DNA of 64,000 nucleotides from Roseateles sp. (GCA_016790285.1 JAEUPJ010000039.1:1-64000), one strand, 5' to 3'; shown: positions 29,433 to 37,992, counted from the stretch's first letter. Notes: a model not told the origin generated them from the sequence alone. Translations and numbers: made by a program.

Positions 29433-31004
29433 CTAGCGAGAGACCGTGACCCAATCCATGTTGGCCCAGTTGTTGGGCGAGTGCGGCATGCTGACCTCAC
29501 GCTTCATCGCCCAGGGGATGACCTGGCGGTGCAGCGGGATCAGGTTGACCTGTTCACGGAAGGACTGCAGCGCGGCCTTGACCAGGCCCTCGCGCTTCTT
29601 GGGGTCGGTCTCGATGGTCGAGGCCGCCGCCAGCGCATCGGCCTCGTTGTTGATGGAGCCGCCGTAGTTGGACACGCCCACGCCTTGCTCGCCCCGGTTG
29701 CGCAGCACGGGCGTGAGCATGACGTCGGCGTCGGTGGAGCCGCCGCCCCAGCCGGCCAGGTACAGGCTGGTGTCGAACTTCTCCATCTTCGGGAAGAAGA
29801 GCGTGCGCGGCATGGCGTTGACCTTGACCTTCACCTTGACCTGCGCCCACATGCTGGCCAGCGCGATGCACAGGCGCTCGTCGTTGATGTAGCGGTTGTT
29901 GGGGCAGTCCATCGTGACCTCGAAGCCGTCGGGGTAGCCAGCCTCGGCCAGCAGCTTGCGCGACTGGGCGAGGTCAAAGGGCAGCCGGGTCTCCAGCTTG
30001 GGGTCGTTGTAGGCGCCGCGCGGCGAGGGCGTGAGCCCGCCCGTGGGCACCGAGTACCCGCTCATGAGCTTGGTCTTGATGGCCTCGATGTCGATGGCGT
30101 GATACAGCGCCCGGCGAACGCGCACGTCCTTGAAGGGGTTCTTGTCGCCAGGGGCACTGCCGTAGAGCAGCTTGTCGCGGGTCTGGTCCATGCCGACGTA
30201 GACGAGGCGGTTTTCTTCCCCGTCCAGCACCTTGAGGTTGGGCATCGTGCGCAGGCGCGCCACGTCGCGCGGTGGCGGGTCGATGACGAAATCCACCTCG
30301 CCGGAGATCAGGGCCGCCGTGCGTGTGGCGTCGTTGGAGATCGGCATGAAGACGAACTCCTGGAGGTTGCCCTCGAACTTGCCCCACCAGGCCGGGTTGC
30401 GCTTGAACACCGTCTTCACGCCCGGCTGGCGGCTCACGAGGATGAAGGCGCCCGTGCCGTTGGCGTTCTGGCTCGCGTACGACTCCTCCTGCTTCTTGAA
30501 GTCCAGCGGCCGCGTCACGCGGTTGGTCTCGCACCAGCGCCGGCTCATGATGAAGAGGTTGCCCATCAACTCCGGCACGATGGGGTTGGGCTTGTCCAGA
30601 GTGAAGATGACGGTCAACGGGTCGACTGCCTTGGGGATGCCGACGGCGTTGGCATAGACGCGCTGCGGCGCGTTGGGGTCGCGCAGGCGCTGCATCGAGA
30701 AGACCACGTCGTCCGCCGTGAAGGGCGTGCCGTCGTGGAACTTGACGCCCGGGCGCAGCTTGAAGCGCCAGATGAGCGGCGTGACCTGGGTCCACTCGGT
30801 GGCGAGCGACGGCCCCATGCTCATGTCCTTCTGCCGCCGCGTGAGCGCCTCGTAGACCTGGCTGTTGAGGCTGTTGGTCATGACCTCGTTCTGTGAATGC
30901 GGGTCGGTGGTCTGCATGTCGCCCTGGCTGGCCCAGCGCAGGGTCTGGGCGGGGGCGAGCGTGGCGCTCAGGAGCAGGAGGGCGGCGAGGAGGCGACGGC
31001 GCAT
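29433..31004 (-). CDS. Periplasmic ABC substrate-binding protein, family 5 (peptide type)
   Basis: 523 residues from ATG 31004; a TTG seven codons upstream is an alternative. Signal peptide MRRRLLAALLLLSATLAPAQ, then the SBP_bac_5 fold with its usual phrases LRWASQGDMQTTDPHSQNE, LRPGVKFHDGTPFTADDVVFS, NGTGAFILVSRQPG and GYPDGFEVTMDCP. Binds oligopeptides or similar ligands for an ABC importer. No permease or ATPase genes are next to it, so it is an orphan component in this window. A GGACA/TGTCC dyad lies directly upstream. Confidence 0.93.
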   Translation of the reverse strand: MRRRLLAALLLLSATLAPAQTLRWASQGDMQTTDPHSQNEVMTNSLNSQVYEALTRRQKDMSMGPSLATEWTQVTPLIWRFKLRPGVKFHDGTPFTADDVVFSMQRLRDPNAPQRVYANAVGIPKAVDPLTVIFTLDKPNPIVPELMGNLFIMSRRWCETNRVTRPLDFKKQEESYASQNANGTGAFILVSRQPGVKTVFKRNPAWWGKFEGNLQEFVFMPISNDATRTAALISGEVDFVIDPPPRDVARLRTMPNLKVLDGEENRLVYVGMDQTRDKLLYGSAPGDKNPFKDVRVRRALYHAIDIEAIKTKLMSGYSVPTGGLTPSPRGAYNDPKLETRLPFDLAQSRKLLAEAGYPDGFEVTMDCPNNRYINDERLCIALASMWAQVKVKVKVNAMPRTLFFPKMEKFDTSLYLAGWGGGSTDADVMLTPVLRNRGEQGVGVSNYGGSINNEADALAAASTIETDPKKREGLVKAALQSFREQVNLIPLHRQVIPWAMKREVSMPHSPNNWANMDWVTVSR

Positions 31005-31019
31005 ACGACTCGATTGCGT

Positions 31020-31032
31020 GGACAAGTTGTCC
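31020..31032. promoter_or_regulatory. Perfect 13-base dyad upstream of the ABC binding protein
   Basis: GGACAA-G-TTGTCC is a perfect odd palindrome 16 bases before the binding-protein ATG. Read on the minus strand it continues GACAACTTGTCCAC, sharing the GAC-N5-GTCCAC layout of the four-copy element at 52.7-58.0 kb, although its 5' flank departs from that consensus. Possibly a fifth, divergent site of the same regulator, possibly coincidence. Confidence 0.4.
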
Positions 31033-31223
31033 TCAGTCTGCCTGCTCCGGTGCCGAGCTCTTCAGCGGGCAAACCCGAGGAGGAGGGGGCTCATGGCTGC
31101 TCGCGGGACCGTCCCCCGGGTGAGGGACAGCCGGGGCGGCGGCCTCGTGGTTGCGGCAGCCAGAATCCGGGCTTTGTCCCGGGCCGGCGTCGCACGGCCC
31201 GTCCACGGATTCAGGGAGATTCC

Positions 31224-32213
31224 ATGCAATTCATCCGCCACGGCCTGACGGCCGCCTTGGTCAGCGCCTGCCTGTCGGCCAAGGCCGCCGGCTACACCGC
31301 CACCCAGATCACCCCCGCGGGCGCGACGTCGTCCGACGCCTGGGACGTCAACAACGCCGGTCAGGTGGTGGGGTCGTACAGCTCCGCGGCGTTCACCTAC
31401 TACCGCGGTTACGTCTGGAGCGGCGGTACCTTCACCACGCTGACCGGCCCGGCCGGCGCGCTGAGCACCAGCGCGCTGGGGGTGTCGGACACCGGCACCG
31501 TGGTCGGTGCCTACTACGACACCCAGGTCGTCGACGACACGGGCGCCCTGGTGCTGGGCAATTCCCACGGCTTCATCTACGAGGGTGGCACCTACACCGC
31601 CCTCAACGTGGCTGGCGCTCAGGCCACGGAGCTGCGCGGCGTGTCGCCCGATGGGCGCTTCATCACGGGTTACGCGACCCTTGACGACAGCACCTGGCGC
31701 GGCTTCGTGCTGGACCGCAGCACGAGCGGTGTCACGTGGCTGGGCAGCACCGTGCCCGGCGCGTTCACCATCGTCCAGGGGGTGAACAACCTCGGCCAGG
31801 TGGTGGGTGACGAACGGGTGCCCGCCGGCACCGGGCCGGTGACGCGCACGTCGTTCATCTACGACATCGGCTCGGGCGTTCGCACCGACCAGAACCTGCC
31901 GGGCGCCACCCGCACGGCCTACCGCGACATCAACGACGCCGGGCAGATCGCCGGCTTCCTGGTCGCGGGTGGGGCCAGCCAGGGCTTCGTGGGCACGCCG
32001 GCTTCCTTCCAGTCCTTCGCCTACGGCGCGCAGAACGACACCATCCTGGAAGGCATCAACAACGCGGGTTGGCTGGTCGGCCGCTACGTGGTGGACGCGG
32101 ATGGCAACACCCAGGCCCTGCTGCTGACCCCGGTGCCCGAGCCGTCGGTCTGGCTGCTGTCGCTGGCCGGTTTCGGGGTGGTGGGCTGGCAGGTGCGCCG
32201 CCGCCGCGCTTGA
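31224..32213 (+). CDS. PEP-CTERM protein with HAF-type repeats
   Basis: 329-residue exported protein. ATG 31224 follows AGGGAGA. Signal peptide MQFIRHGLTAALVSACLSAKA. The body is built of repeats of the HAF/extracellular-repeat kind, each with an NNAGQVVG-type turn: DVNNAGQVVGSYSS, VSDTGTVVGAYYD, VNNLGQVVGDERV, INDAGQIAGFLV and INNAGWLVGRYVV. The end is TPVPEPSVWLLSLAGFGVVGWQVRRRRA, a full sorting signal. Likely a surface or matrix beta-propeller-like protein. A strong terminator follows. Confidence 0.9.
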   Translation: MQFIRHGLTAALVSACLSAKAAGYTATQITPAGATSSDAWDVNNAGQVVGSYSSAAFTYYRGYVWSGGTFTTLTGPAGALSTSALGVSDTGTVVGAYYDTQVVDDTGALVLGNSHGFIYEGGTYTALNVAGAQATELRGVSPDGRFITGYATLDDSTWRGFVLDRSTSGVTWLGSTVPGAFTIVQGVNNLGQVVGDERVPAGTGPVTRTSFIYDIGSGVRTDQNLPGATRTAYRDINDAGQIAGFLVAGGASQGFVGTPASFQSFAYGAQNDTILEGINNAGWLVGRYVVDADGNTQALLLTPVPEPSVWLLSLAGFGVVGWQVRRRRA

Positions 32214-32256
32214 GCGCCGGCCGGCATCGGCGACAATCCCCCCAAACCCATTGATG

Positions 32257-32293
32257 CGCAGGCCCCGATCCCGTCGGGGCCTGCGTTGTTTTT
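32257..32293 (+). terminator. Rho-independent terminator after the HAF-repeat PEP-CTERM gene
   Basis: 12-base-pair perfect stem CGCAGGCCCCGA with a 5-base loop (32257-32285), followed by TTGTTTTTG. It ends only about 16 bases before the ettA start codon, so ettA either has a promoter within this short stretch or is partly fed by read-through. Confidence 0.88.
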
Positions 32294-32309
32294 GTCTCGG
32301 AGCAGCGCC

Positions 32310-33974
32310 ATGGCCCAGTATGTTTTCTCGATGAACCGTGTCAACAAGACGGTTCCCCCCAAGCGCCACATCCTCAAGGACATCTCGCTGTCCTTCTTTC
32401 CCGGCGCCAAGATCGGCGTGCTGGGCCTGAACGGCTCGGGCAAGTCCACGCTGCTGAAGATCATGGCCGGCGTCGACAAGGAGATCGAGGGTGAAGCCAT
32501 CCCGATGCCCGGCATCAAGATCGGCTACCTCGAGCAGGAACCCAAGCTCAATGCCGAGCAGACGGTGCGTGAGGCGGTGGAAGAGGGCATCGGCGGCGTG
32601 CTGGCCGCCAAGAAGCGCCTGGACGAGGTCTATGCCGCCTACGCCGAGCCCGACGCCGACTTCGACGCGCTGGCCGCCGAGCAGGGCGAGCTCGAATCCA
32701 TCATCGCCGCCGCCGGCTCCGAGAACACCGACCTGCAGCTCGAACTCGCCGCCGACGCGCTGAACCTGCCGCCCTGGGACGCCGTCATCGGCGTGCTCTC
32801 CGGCGGTGAAAAGCGCCGTGTCGCGCTGTGCCGCCTGCTGCTGTCCAAGCCCGACATGCTGCTGCTGGACGAACCTACCAACCACCTGGACGCCGAGTCG
32901 GTCGAGTGGCTGGAGCAGTTCCTGCAGCGCTTCCCCGGCACCGTGGTGGCCATCACCCACGATCGCTACTTCCTGGACAACGCCGCCGAGTGGATCCTCG
33001 AACTCGACCGCGGCCACGGCATTCCCTGGAAGGGCAACTACTCCGACTGGCTGGACCAGAAGGAACGCCGCCTGGAGCAGGAGCAAAAGAGCGAAGACGC
33101 CCGCGCCAAGGCGATGAAGGAAGAACTCAAGTGGGTTCGCTCCAACGCCAAGGGCCGCCAGGCCAAGAGCAAGGCGCGCCTGGCCCGCTTCGAGGAACTG
33201 AGCGACGTCGAATACCAGAAGCGCAACGAGACCAACGAGATCTTCATCCCCGTGGCCGAGCGCCTGGGCAATGAAGTCATCGAGTTCGAGAACGTCTCCA
33301 AGAGCTTCGGCGACCGCGTGCTGATCGACAACCTCAGCTTCAAGGTGCCCGCCGGCGCCATCGTCGGCATCATCGGCCCCAACGGTGCCGGCAAGTCGAC
33401 GCTGTTCCGCATGATCCAGGGCGTGGAGCAGCCCGATTCCGGCACGGTCAAGATCGGCAAGACGGCCAAGCTGGCCTTCGTGGACCAGAGCCGCGCGAGC
33501 CTGGCCGCCGACAAGACCGTCTGGGAAGACGTCTCCGGCGGCCTGGACAACATCGTGGTGGGCAAGTTCGTCATGCCCAGCCGCGCCTACCTCGGCCGCT
33601 TCAACTTCAAGGGCAACGACCAGCAAAAGCTCGTCGGCGCGCTCTCCGGCGGTGAGCGCGGCCGCCTGCACCTGGCCAAGACCCTGGCGCAGGGCGGCAA
33701 CGTGCTGATGCTGGACGAACCGTCCAACGACCTGGACGTCGAAACCCTGCGCGCGCTTGAAGAAGCGCTGCTGGAGTTTGCCGGCTCGGCCATGGTCATC
33801 AGCCACGACCGCTGGTTCCTGGACCGCATCTGCACGCACATCCTGGCCTGCGAAGGCGACTCGCAGTGGTTCTTCTTCGACGGCAACTTCCACGAGTACG
33901 AGGCCGACAAGAAGAAGCGCCTGGGCGAAGAAGGCGCGCGCCCCAAGCGCATGCGCTTCAAGCCCATCAAGTAA
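32310..33974 (+). CDS. ettA: Energy-dependent translational throttle ABC-F protein EttA
   Basis: 554 residues, the same size as E. coli EttA (555). ATG at 32310 with GGAG 7 bases upstream. Two ABC ATPase domains: first Walker A GLNGSGKST (39-47), signature LSGGEKRRVALC and Walker B LLLDEPTNHLDAESVEWLE; second Walker A GPNGAGKST, signature LSGGERGRLHLA and MLDEPSNDLDVETL. The arm insertion is in domain 1 and the P-site tRNA-interaction linker (WKGNYSDWLDQKERRLEQEQ) lies between. No membrane segments. It gates 70S entry into elongation in response to ATP/ADP ratio. Confidence 0.97.
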   Translation: MAQYVFSMNRVNKTVPPKRHILKDISLSFFPGAKIGVLGLNGSGKSTLLKIMAGVDKEIEGEAIPMPGIKIGYLEQEPKLNAEQTVREAVEEGIGGVLAAKKRLDEVYAAYAEPDADFDALAAEQGELESIIAAAGSENTDLQLELAADALNLPPWDAVIGVLSGGEKRRVALCRLLLSKPDMLLLDEPTNHLDAESVEWLEQFLQRFPGTVVAITHDRYFLDNAAEWILELDRGHGIPWKGNYSDWLDQKERRLEQEQKSEDARAKAMKEELKWVRSNAKGRQAKSKARLARFEELSDVEYQKRNETNEIFIPVAERLGNEVIEFENVSKSFGDRVLIDNLSFKVPAGAIVGIIGPNGAGKSTLFRMIQGVEQPDSGTVKIGKTAKLAFVDQSRASLAADKTVWEDVSGGLDNIVVGKFVMPSRAYLGRFNFKGNDQQKLVGALSGGERGRLHLAKTLAQGGNVLMLDEPSNDLDVETLRALEEALLEFAGSAMVISHDRWFLDRICTHILACEGDSQWFFFDGNFHEYEADKKKRLGEEGARPKRMRFKPIK

Positions 33975-34111
33975 GGCCCGCGCCGGCGGGGCGCGGTTCA
34001 CGGAATGTGAAACGCGCCTCGATCACCGACACAGTTCTTTACCGGGTGCCCAAAGATCCCACACAGGGCCCTCAGAAGATGACTGCACCCCAGTCCTTCA
34101 GGAGCCCGGTG

Positions 34112-34606
34112 ATGACAACGTCCCGCACCCACAGTTTCTTCCGTATTGCCCTCGTGACCGCAGCGGTCGCCTTCGGCGGCGTTGCGGCCCACGCCCAGCC
34201 CGGCCCGGGTCATCGCGGCGGCCCTGGCGGCCCCGGCATGATGGCGGCCGGCGGCCTCTTCGGCGGTCACCTGGAGCACATGCTCGACGTCGTCAACGCG
34301 ACGGACGCGCAGCGCACCCAGATCGAGAACATCTTCAAGGCCGCCCGCCAGGACCTCTCCGGCCAGCGCGACGCCGGCCGCAAGCTCCACGAGCAGCTCG
34401 CCACGCTCTACACGGCCACCAACATCGACGCCGCCGCCATCGAGGCCGTGCGCGTGCAGATGAGCGCCCAGCACGAAGCTGCCTCCAAGCGCATGAGCCA
34501 GGCCAGCATCGACGCCGCCCGTGTGCTGACGCCCGAGCAGCGCGCCAAGATCGCCGAGATCATGAAGAAGCGCCAGGCCCGCATGGCGGCCCGCCAGCCC
34601 GGTTGA
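34112..34606 (+). CDS. Periplasmic Spy/CpxP-family (LTXXQ-like) protein
   Basis: 164 residues from ATG 34112 (AGGAG 8 bases upstream). Signal peptide ends near AAHAQ. A Gly/Pro/His-rich segment (PGPGHRGGPGGPGMM) precedes a helical hairpin with the family's features: VVNATDAQRTQIENIFKAARQDL and the LTPEQRAKIAEIMKKRQARM end, which is the LTxxQ-type repeat. Members are small periplasmic chaperones or metal-responsive accessory proteins that feed into CpxAR-like systems. Directly upstream of a response regulator and histidine kinase, so it is probably their target or sensor partner. Confidence 0.87.
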   Translation: MTTSRTHSFFRIALVTAAVAFGGVAAHAQPGPGHRGGPGGPGMMAAGGLFGGHLEHMLDVVNATDAQRTQIENIFKAARQDLSGQRDAGRKLHEQLATLYTATNIDAAAIEAVRVQMSAQHEAASKRMSQASIDAARVLTPEQRAKIAEIMKKRQARMAARQPG

Positions 34607-34650
34607 TTCGCCCTCGCACAGGAGTTCTGCGATGCTTGAGCCCCGTTCCA

Positions 34651-34684
34651 CCGGCGCCGAGGCGCGCCGGATTCCTTTTTCTTC
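34651..34684 (+). terminator. Terminator-like hairpin between the Spy-like gene and the response regulator
   Basis: CCGGCGC, a 6-base loop, then GCGCCGG (perfect 7-base-pair stem, 34651-34670), followed by a T-rich run ATTCCTTTTTCTTC. It would end or attenuate transcription from the Spy-like gene. It lies inside the possible N-terminal extension of the response regulator if that gene starts at 34632, which argues for the 34698 start. Confidence 0.55.
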
Positions 34685-34697
34685 ACTCGCCCCGGTG

Positions 34698-35417
34698 ATG
34701 AGTAGCGCAAGACTGCTGTTGATTGACGACGATGCCCGCCTGACCGGCATGGTGGGCGACTACCTGCGAGCCGCCGGCTTCGAGGTGAGCACGGCCGGCA
34801 CGCTGGCCGCAGCGCGCGAGGCCCTGGCCCATGGCCGCTTCGAGCTGCTGGTGTTGGACCTGATGCTGCCCGACGGCGACGGCCTGGACTTCTGCCGCTG
34901 GCTGCGGGGCGACCCGCGCTGGCGCCACCAGCCGGTGCTGATGCTCTCCGCCCGCGGTGAGCCCATGGACCGCATCCTGGGCCTGGAGCTGGGGGCCGAC
35001 GACTACCTCGCCAAGCCCTTCGAGCCACGCGAGCTGCAGGCCCGCATCAAGGCGCTGCTGCGGCGCCTGGAGCCCAAGCTCGACGGTGACGAGGTGTTGC
35101 GCTTCGGGCGCCTGGAGATCGACCTGGCGGCCCGCGTGGCGCGGCTGGACGGCAAGATCTGCGACCTGACCAGCCACCAGTTCGACCTGCTCGTCGTGCT
35201 GGCGCAGAGCCCGGGCCGCGTGCTCAGCCGCGACCAGATCATGGACGCGCTCAAGGGCCACCCCCTGGAAGCCTTTGACCGCTCCATCGACGTGCACATC
35301 TCCCGCATCCGCGCCGTGATCGAGGACGACCCCAAGAACCCCCGCCGCGTGCTGACCGTGCGCGGCGCCGGCTACGTGTTCGCACGCAAGCAGGACGCCG
35401 ACGCGGACGCGGCCTGA
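34698..35417 (+). CDS. OmpR/PhoB-type response regulator
   Basis: 239 residues from ATG 34698. Receiver domain at 1-120 with phospho-acceptor Asp54 (LVLDLMLPDGDGLD) and Lys in LAKPFEP; C-terminal winged helix about 135-232 (CDLTSHQFDLLVVLAQ, SRDQIMDALKG, VDVHISRIRAVIEDDP, GAGYVFA). An in-frame ATG at 34632 has a better ribosome binding site (AGGAG, 7-base spacing) but adds 22 residues rich in codons rare in this genome and runs through a hairpin. Adjacent to its kinase with one base between. Confidence 0.93.
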   Translation: MSSARLLLIDDDARLTGMVGDYLRAAGFEVSTAGTLAAAREALAHGRFELLVLDLMLPDGDGLDFCRWLRGDPRWRHQPVLMLSARGEPMDRILGLELGADDYLAKPFEPRELQARIKALLRRLEPKLDGDEVLRFGRLEIDLAARVARLDGKICDLTSHQFDLLVVLAQSPGRVLSRDQIMDALKGHPLEAFDRSIDVHISRIRAVIEDDPKNPRRVLTVRGAGYVFARKQDADADAA

Positions 35418-35418
35418 C

Positions 35419-36825
35419 TTGAAATCCCTCTACGTCCGGATCTACCTGACGCTGGTGGCGTTGCTGCTGGCGTTCGCCTTCGGCTCGGCGTGGCTGTTCC
35501 AGCGCCACATCGAGCAGGAGCGCGGCAACGTCGAGACGGCGGCTGGCGAGCGGCTCAATGCCATGGCCGGGCTGCTCAAGCTTGCGCTGCCGCCGGCGAG
35601 CGCACCGCGCGAGGAACAGGCGGCCGTGTTTGCCGATTGGGGCCAGCGCCTGCGCATGCCGCTCGCGCTGGAAGACGCCAACGGCAAGCGCATCGCCACG
35701 ACCCAGATGTTCGTGCGCCGGGCTGACGACCCCGGCGCCATCATCGTCAGCGCCAACCTCGGCGACGGGCGCAGCCTGGAGATGGTGCGCACCATTCGCC
35801 CGCCGGGCCCGCCCTTGGGTGCATCCGGGGCCCAGGCGTCAGCGGGTGCGGGTGGGCCTGCCGGCCCCGGCAACCCGTCGGCCCGCCCGCGTGTCGACGA
35901 AGGCCCCTGGGCCGGCCCCTGGCTGCACCGCCCGGTCTCGCCGGGCGCGCCAGCCGTCTCGACGCTCGCGGTGGTGCTCGTGGTGCTGTTCGTGGGCGTG
36001 GCGGCCGGGGCCTACCCGGTCGTGCGCCGGCTCACGCGCCGGCTGGAGGCGCTCAAGCGCGGCGTGGAGCAGTTCGGTGCCGGCCACCTGGGCCACCGCG
36101 TGGACGACGGCGGGCGGGATGAAGTCGCCGCGCTGGCCACCAGCTTCAACCAGGCCGCTGACCGCATCGAAACATTGCTGCGCTCCCACCAGACCCTGCT
36201 GGCCAATGCCAGCCACGAACTGCGCTCGCCGCTGGCGCGCCTGAAGATGGCCTTCGCCATGCTGGACGACGCCGCCCCCGCCCAGCGCCAGCGCCTGGCC
36301 CACGAGATCGACGTCAACATCGCCGAGCTCGACGCCCTCGTCGAGGAAGTGCTGCTGGCCAGCCGCCTGGAGGCGGGCAGCGCGGTGGGCGAGAAACACG
36401 CCGTCGAGCTGTTGGCTCTCGGTGCCGAGGAGGCCGCCCGCGCCGAGACGGCCTTCGAGCCCGAGACCGACAGCGCGCGGGTCGAAGGTGAAGAGCGGCT
36501 GCTGCGCCGCGCGCTGCGCAACCTGCTGGACAACGCCCGCCGCTACGGTGGGCCGGACGTCGAACTGGCCCTGCGGCCCGTGGCCGGCGGCTACGAGTTC
36601 GTCGTGGCCGACCGGGGCCCCGGCGTGCCGGCCGACCTGCGCGAGCGCATCTTCGAGCCCTTCTACCGCTTGCCCGGTCACGCCGAGATGGCCGGCGGCG
36701 TGGGCCTGGGCCTGAGCCTCGTGAAGCAGATCGCCGAGCGCCATGGCGGCCGCGTGAGCTGCCAGGCGCGCGAGGGCGGTGGCAGCCGCTTCGTGCTGTT
36801 CCTGCCCGCCACGGCCAAGGCCTGA
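35419..36825 (+). CDS. Sensor histidine kinase, EnvZ/CpxA-like
   Basis: 468-residue kinase beginning at TTG 35419, one base after the response-regulator stop, so coupled translation is likely. Membrane helix about 8-28, periplasmic sensor region to about 170 with a Pro/Gly/Ala-rich stretch, second helix about 175-197, HAMP (RRLTRRLEALKRGVEQFGAG), then HisKA with His266 in NASHELRSPLARLK, and HATPase_c with NLLDNARRYGG, DRGPGVP and GGVGLGLSLVKQIAERHGG. Signal unknown; with the Spy-like protein next door, envelope or metal stress is plausible. Confidence 0.93.
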   Translation: MKSLYVRIYLTLVALLLAFAFGSAWLFQRHIEQERGNVETAAGERLNAMAGLLKLALPPASAPREEQAAVFADWGQRLRMPLALEDANGKRIATTQMFVRRADDPGAIIVSANLGDGRSLEMVRTIRPPGPPLGASGAQASAGAGGPAGPGNPSARPRVDEGPWAGPWLHRPVSPGAPAVSTLAVVLVVLFVGVAAGAYPVVRRLTRRLEALKRGVEQFGAGHLGHRVDDGGRDEVAALATSFNQAADRIETLLRSHQTLLANASHELRSPLARLKMAFAMLDDAAPAQRQRLAHEIDVNIAELDALVEEVLLASRLEAGSAVGEKHAVELLALGAEEAARAETAFEPETDSARVEGEERLLRRALRNLLDNARRYGGPDVELALRPVAGGYEFVVADRGPGVPADLRERIFEPFYRLPGHAEMAGGVGLGLSLVKQIAERHGGRVSCQAREGGGSRFVLFLPATAKA

Positions 36826-36861
36826 CGGCGACGGCCCGCCCCCCCGGCTGAAGGGGCAGAG

Positions 36862-36889
36862 CGTATACGTTTCGTATATGAATCGTATA
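36862..36889. promoter_or_regulatory. Three phased CGTATA repeats, probable operator of the ParD-like/map pair
   Basis: CGTATA occurs at 36862, 36873 and 36884, exactly 11 bases apart. Copies 1 and 3 continue as the palindrome GTATAC. The last copy ends 10 bases before the ATG of the ParD-like gene. The element is AT-rich in a GC-rich genome and contains a TATAT stretch that could be the -10 box. Direct repeats one helical turn apart just before a ribbon-helix-helix antitoxin gene are typical of autoregulatory operators. Confidence 0.65.
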
Positions 36890-36899
36890 CAGTTGCGGC

Positions 36900-37145
36900 A
36901 TGGGAATCGTCAAAATCTCCGACCCGATGCACGAGAGCCTGCGCATTGCAAGCCAGGCCTTGTCGCGCTCCATCAACGCCCAGGCCGAGCACTGGATGCG
37001 CATCGGCATGCTGGCCGAGCTGCACCCGCAGCTGAGCCACAGCGAGATCTGCCAGCTGCTGATCCGTGCCGAACAGGAGGGCGGCCTGGACCTCGCCGCG
37101 CTGACCGGCCGCGCCACGCCCGCGCAAGCCAAGGTGCGCGCATGA
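36900..37145 (+). CDS. ParD-like antitoxin-family protein
   Basis: 81 residues. The sequence (MGIVKISDPMHESLRIASQ, LSRSINAQAEHWMRIGMLAE) is that of the ParD-like family with a ribbon-helix-helix start. No Shine-Dalgarno sequence is visible before the ATG, so initiation may be leaderless or weak. The stop overlaps the map ATG by 4 bases. No ParE or RelE-type toxin is next to it; instead its partner is methionine aminopeptidase. Probably a DNA-binding autoregulator, possibly binding the CGTATA repeats upstream. Its real role beside map is not established. Confidence 0.88.
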   Translation: MGIVKISDPMHESLRIASQALSRSINAQAEHWMRIGMLAELHPQLSHSEICQLLIRAEQEGGLDLAALTGRATPAQAKVRA

Positions 37146-37936
37146 GCCGCAGCATCAAGATCCGCACGCCGGACGAGATCGCGCGTGCGCGCGAGGCCGG
37201 GCACCTGATCGCCGAGGTGCTGGCCATGCTCAAGCCCCACGTGGTGCCGGGCGTCAGCACGGCCGAGCTGGACGACCTGTGCCACGACTACATCGTGGGC
37301 ACGCTCAAGTGCATCCCGTCCAACGTGGGCTACCACGGCTACCCGCGCACCGCCTGCATCTCGCCCAACCATGTCGTCTGCCACGGCATCCCGTCCAAGG
37401 ACAAGCGCCTCAAGAAGGGTGACATCGTCAACGTGGACGTGACGCTCACCAAGGATGGCTGGTTCGGCGACAGCAGCCGCATGTTCATCGTCGGCGAGGC
37501 CAACGTGCTGGCGCGCCGCCTGGTGACGACGACCTACGAGGCCCTGCGCGCCGGCATCCGCCAGGTGCGCCCGGGCGCGACGCTGGGCGACGTGGGGCAT
37601 GCCATCCAGCAGGTGGCGCACGCGGCCGGCTTCAGCGTCGTGCGCGAGTACGGCGGCCACGGCATCGGCGACGTCTACCACGACGAGCCGCACGTGAACC
37701 ACTTCGGCCGCCCGGGCGAAGGCCTGCGGCTGCAGGAGGGGATGATCTTCACGATCGAGCCCATGATCAACGCCGGCGGCGCCGGCGTGCGCGAGCTGGC
37801 CGACGGCTGGACGGTGGTCACGCGCGACCATTCCCTGTCGGCGCAGTGGGAGCACATGGTGGCCGTGACGGCCGACGGCTTCGAGATCCTGACGCCCTGG
37901 CCCGACGGACTGGGCGACTACCCCGCCATCGACTGA
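37142..37936 (+). CDS. map: Methionine aminopeptidase type I
   Basis: 264 residues. Removes the initiator Met from nascent proteins. Metal ligands of the pita-bread fold are visible: NVDVTLTKDGWFGDSSRMF (two Asp), EYGGHGIGDVYHDEPHV (His), FTIEPMIN (Glu) and AQWEHMVAVT (Glu). Substrate histidine in NHVVCHGIP. It starts inside the stop of the ParD-like gene (ATGA), so its translation is probably coupled to that gene. This coupling, with a phased operator upstream, suggests unusual control for an essential enzyme; a second map copy elsewhere would explain it. Confidence 0.95.
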   Translation: MSRSIKIRTPDEIARAREAGHLIAEVLAMLKPHVVPGVSTAELDDLCHDYIVGTLKCIPSNVGYHGYPRTACISPNHVVCHGIPSKDKRLKKGDIVNVDVTLTKDGWFGDSSRMFIVGEANVLARRLVTTTYEALRAGIRQVRPGATLGDVGHAIQQVAHAAGFSVVREYGGHGIGDVYHDEPHVNHFGRPGEGLRLQEGMIFTIEPMINAGGAGVRELADGWTVVTRDHSLSAQWEHMVAVTADGFEILTPWPDGLGDYPAID

Positions 37937-37992
37937 GCGGCTTCAGCGGCTTCCGCGGCGACCGCAGGCCCTGCCGCCGACCCGGGCGCGTG

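Noticed and set aside
29433-31025. A full peptide ABC importer
   Set aside because: Only the binding protein is present; the genes on both sides are unrelated.
33976-34005. Hairpin after ettA (CCGCGCC/GGCGCGG)
   Set aside because: Only seven pairs and no following T-run, so I did not call it a terminator.
36900-37145. A complete toxin-antitoxin module
   Set aside because: The ParD-like gene has no toxin beside it; the neighbour is plainly methionine aminopeptidase.
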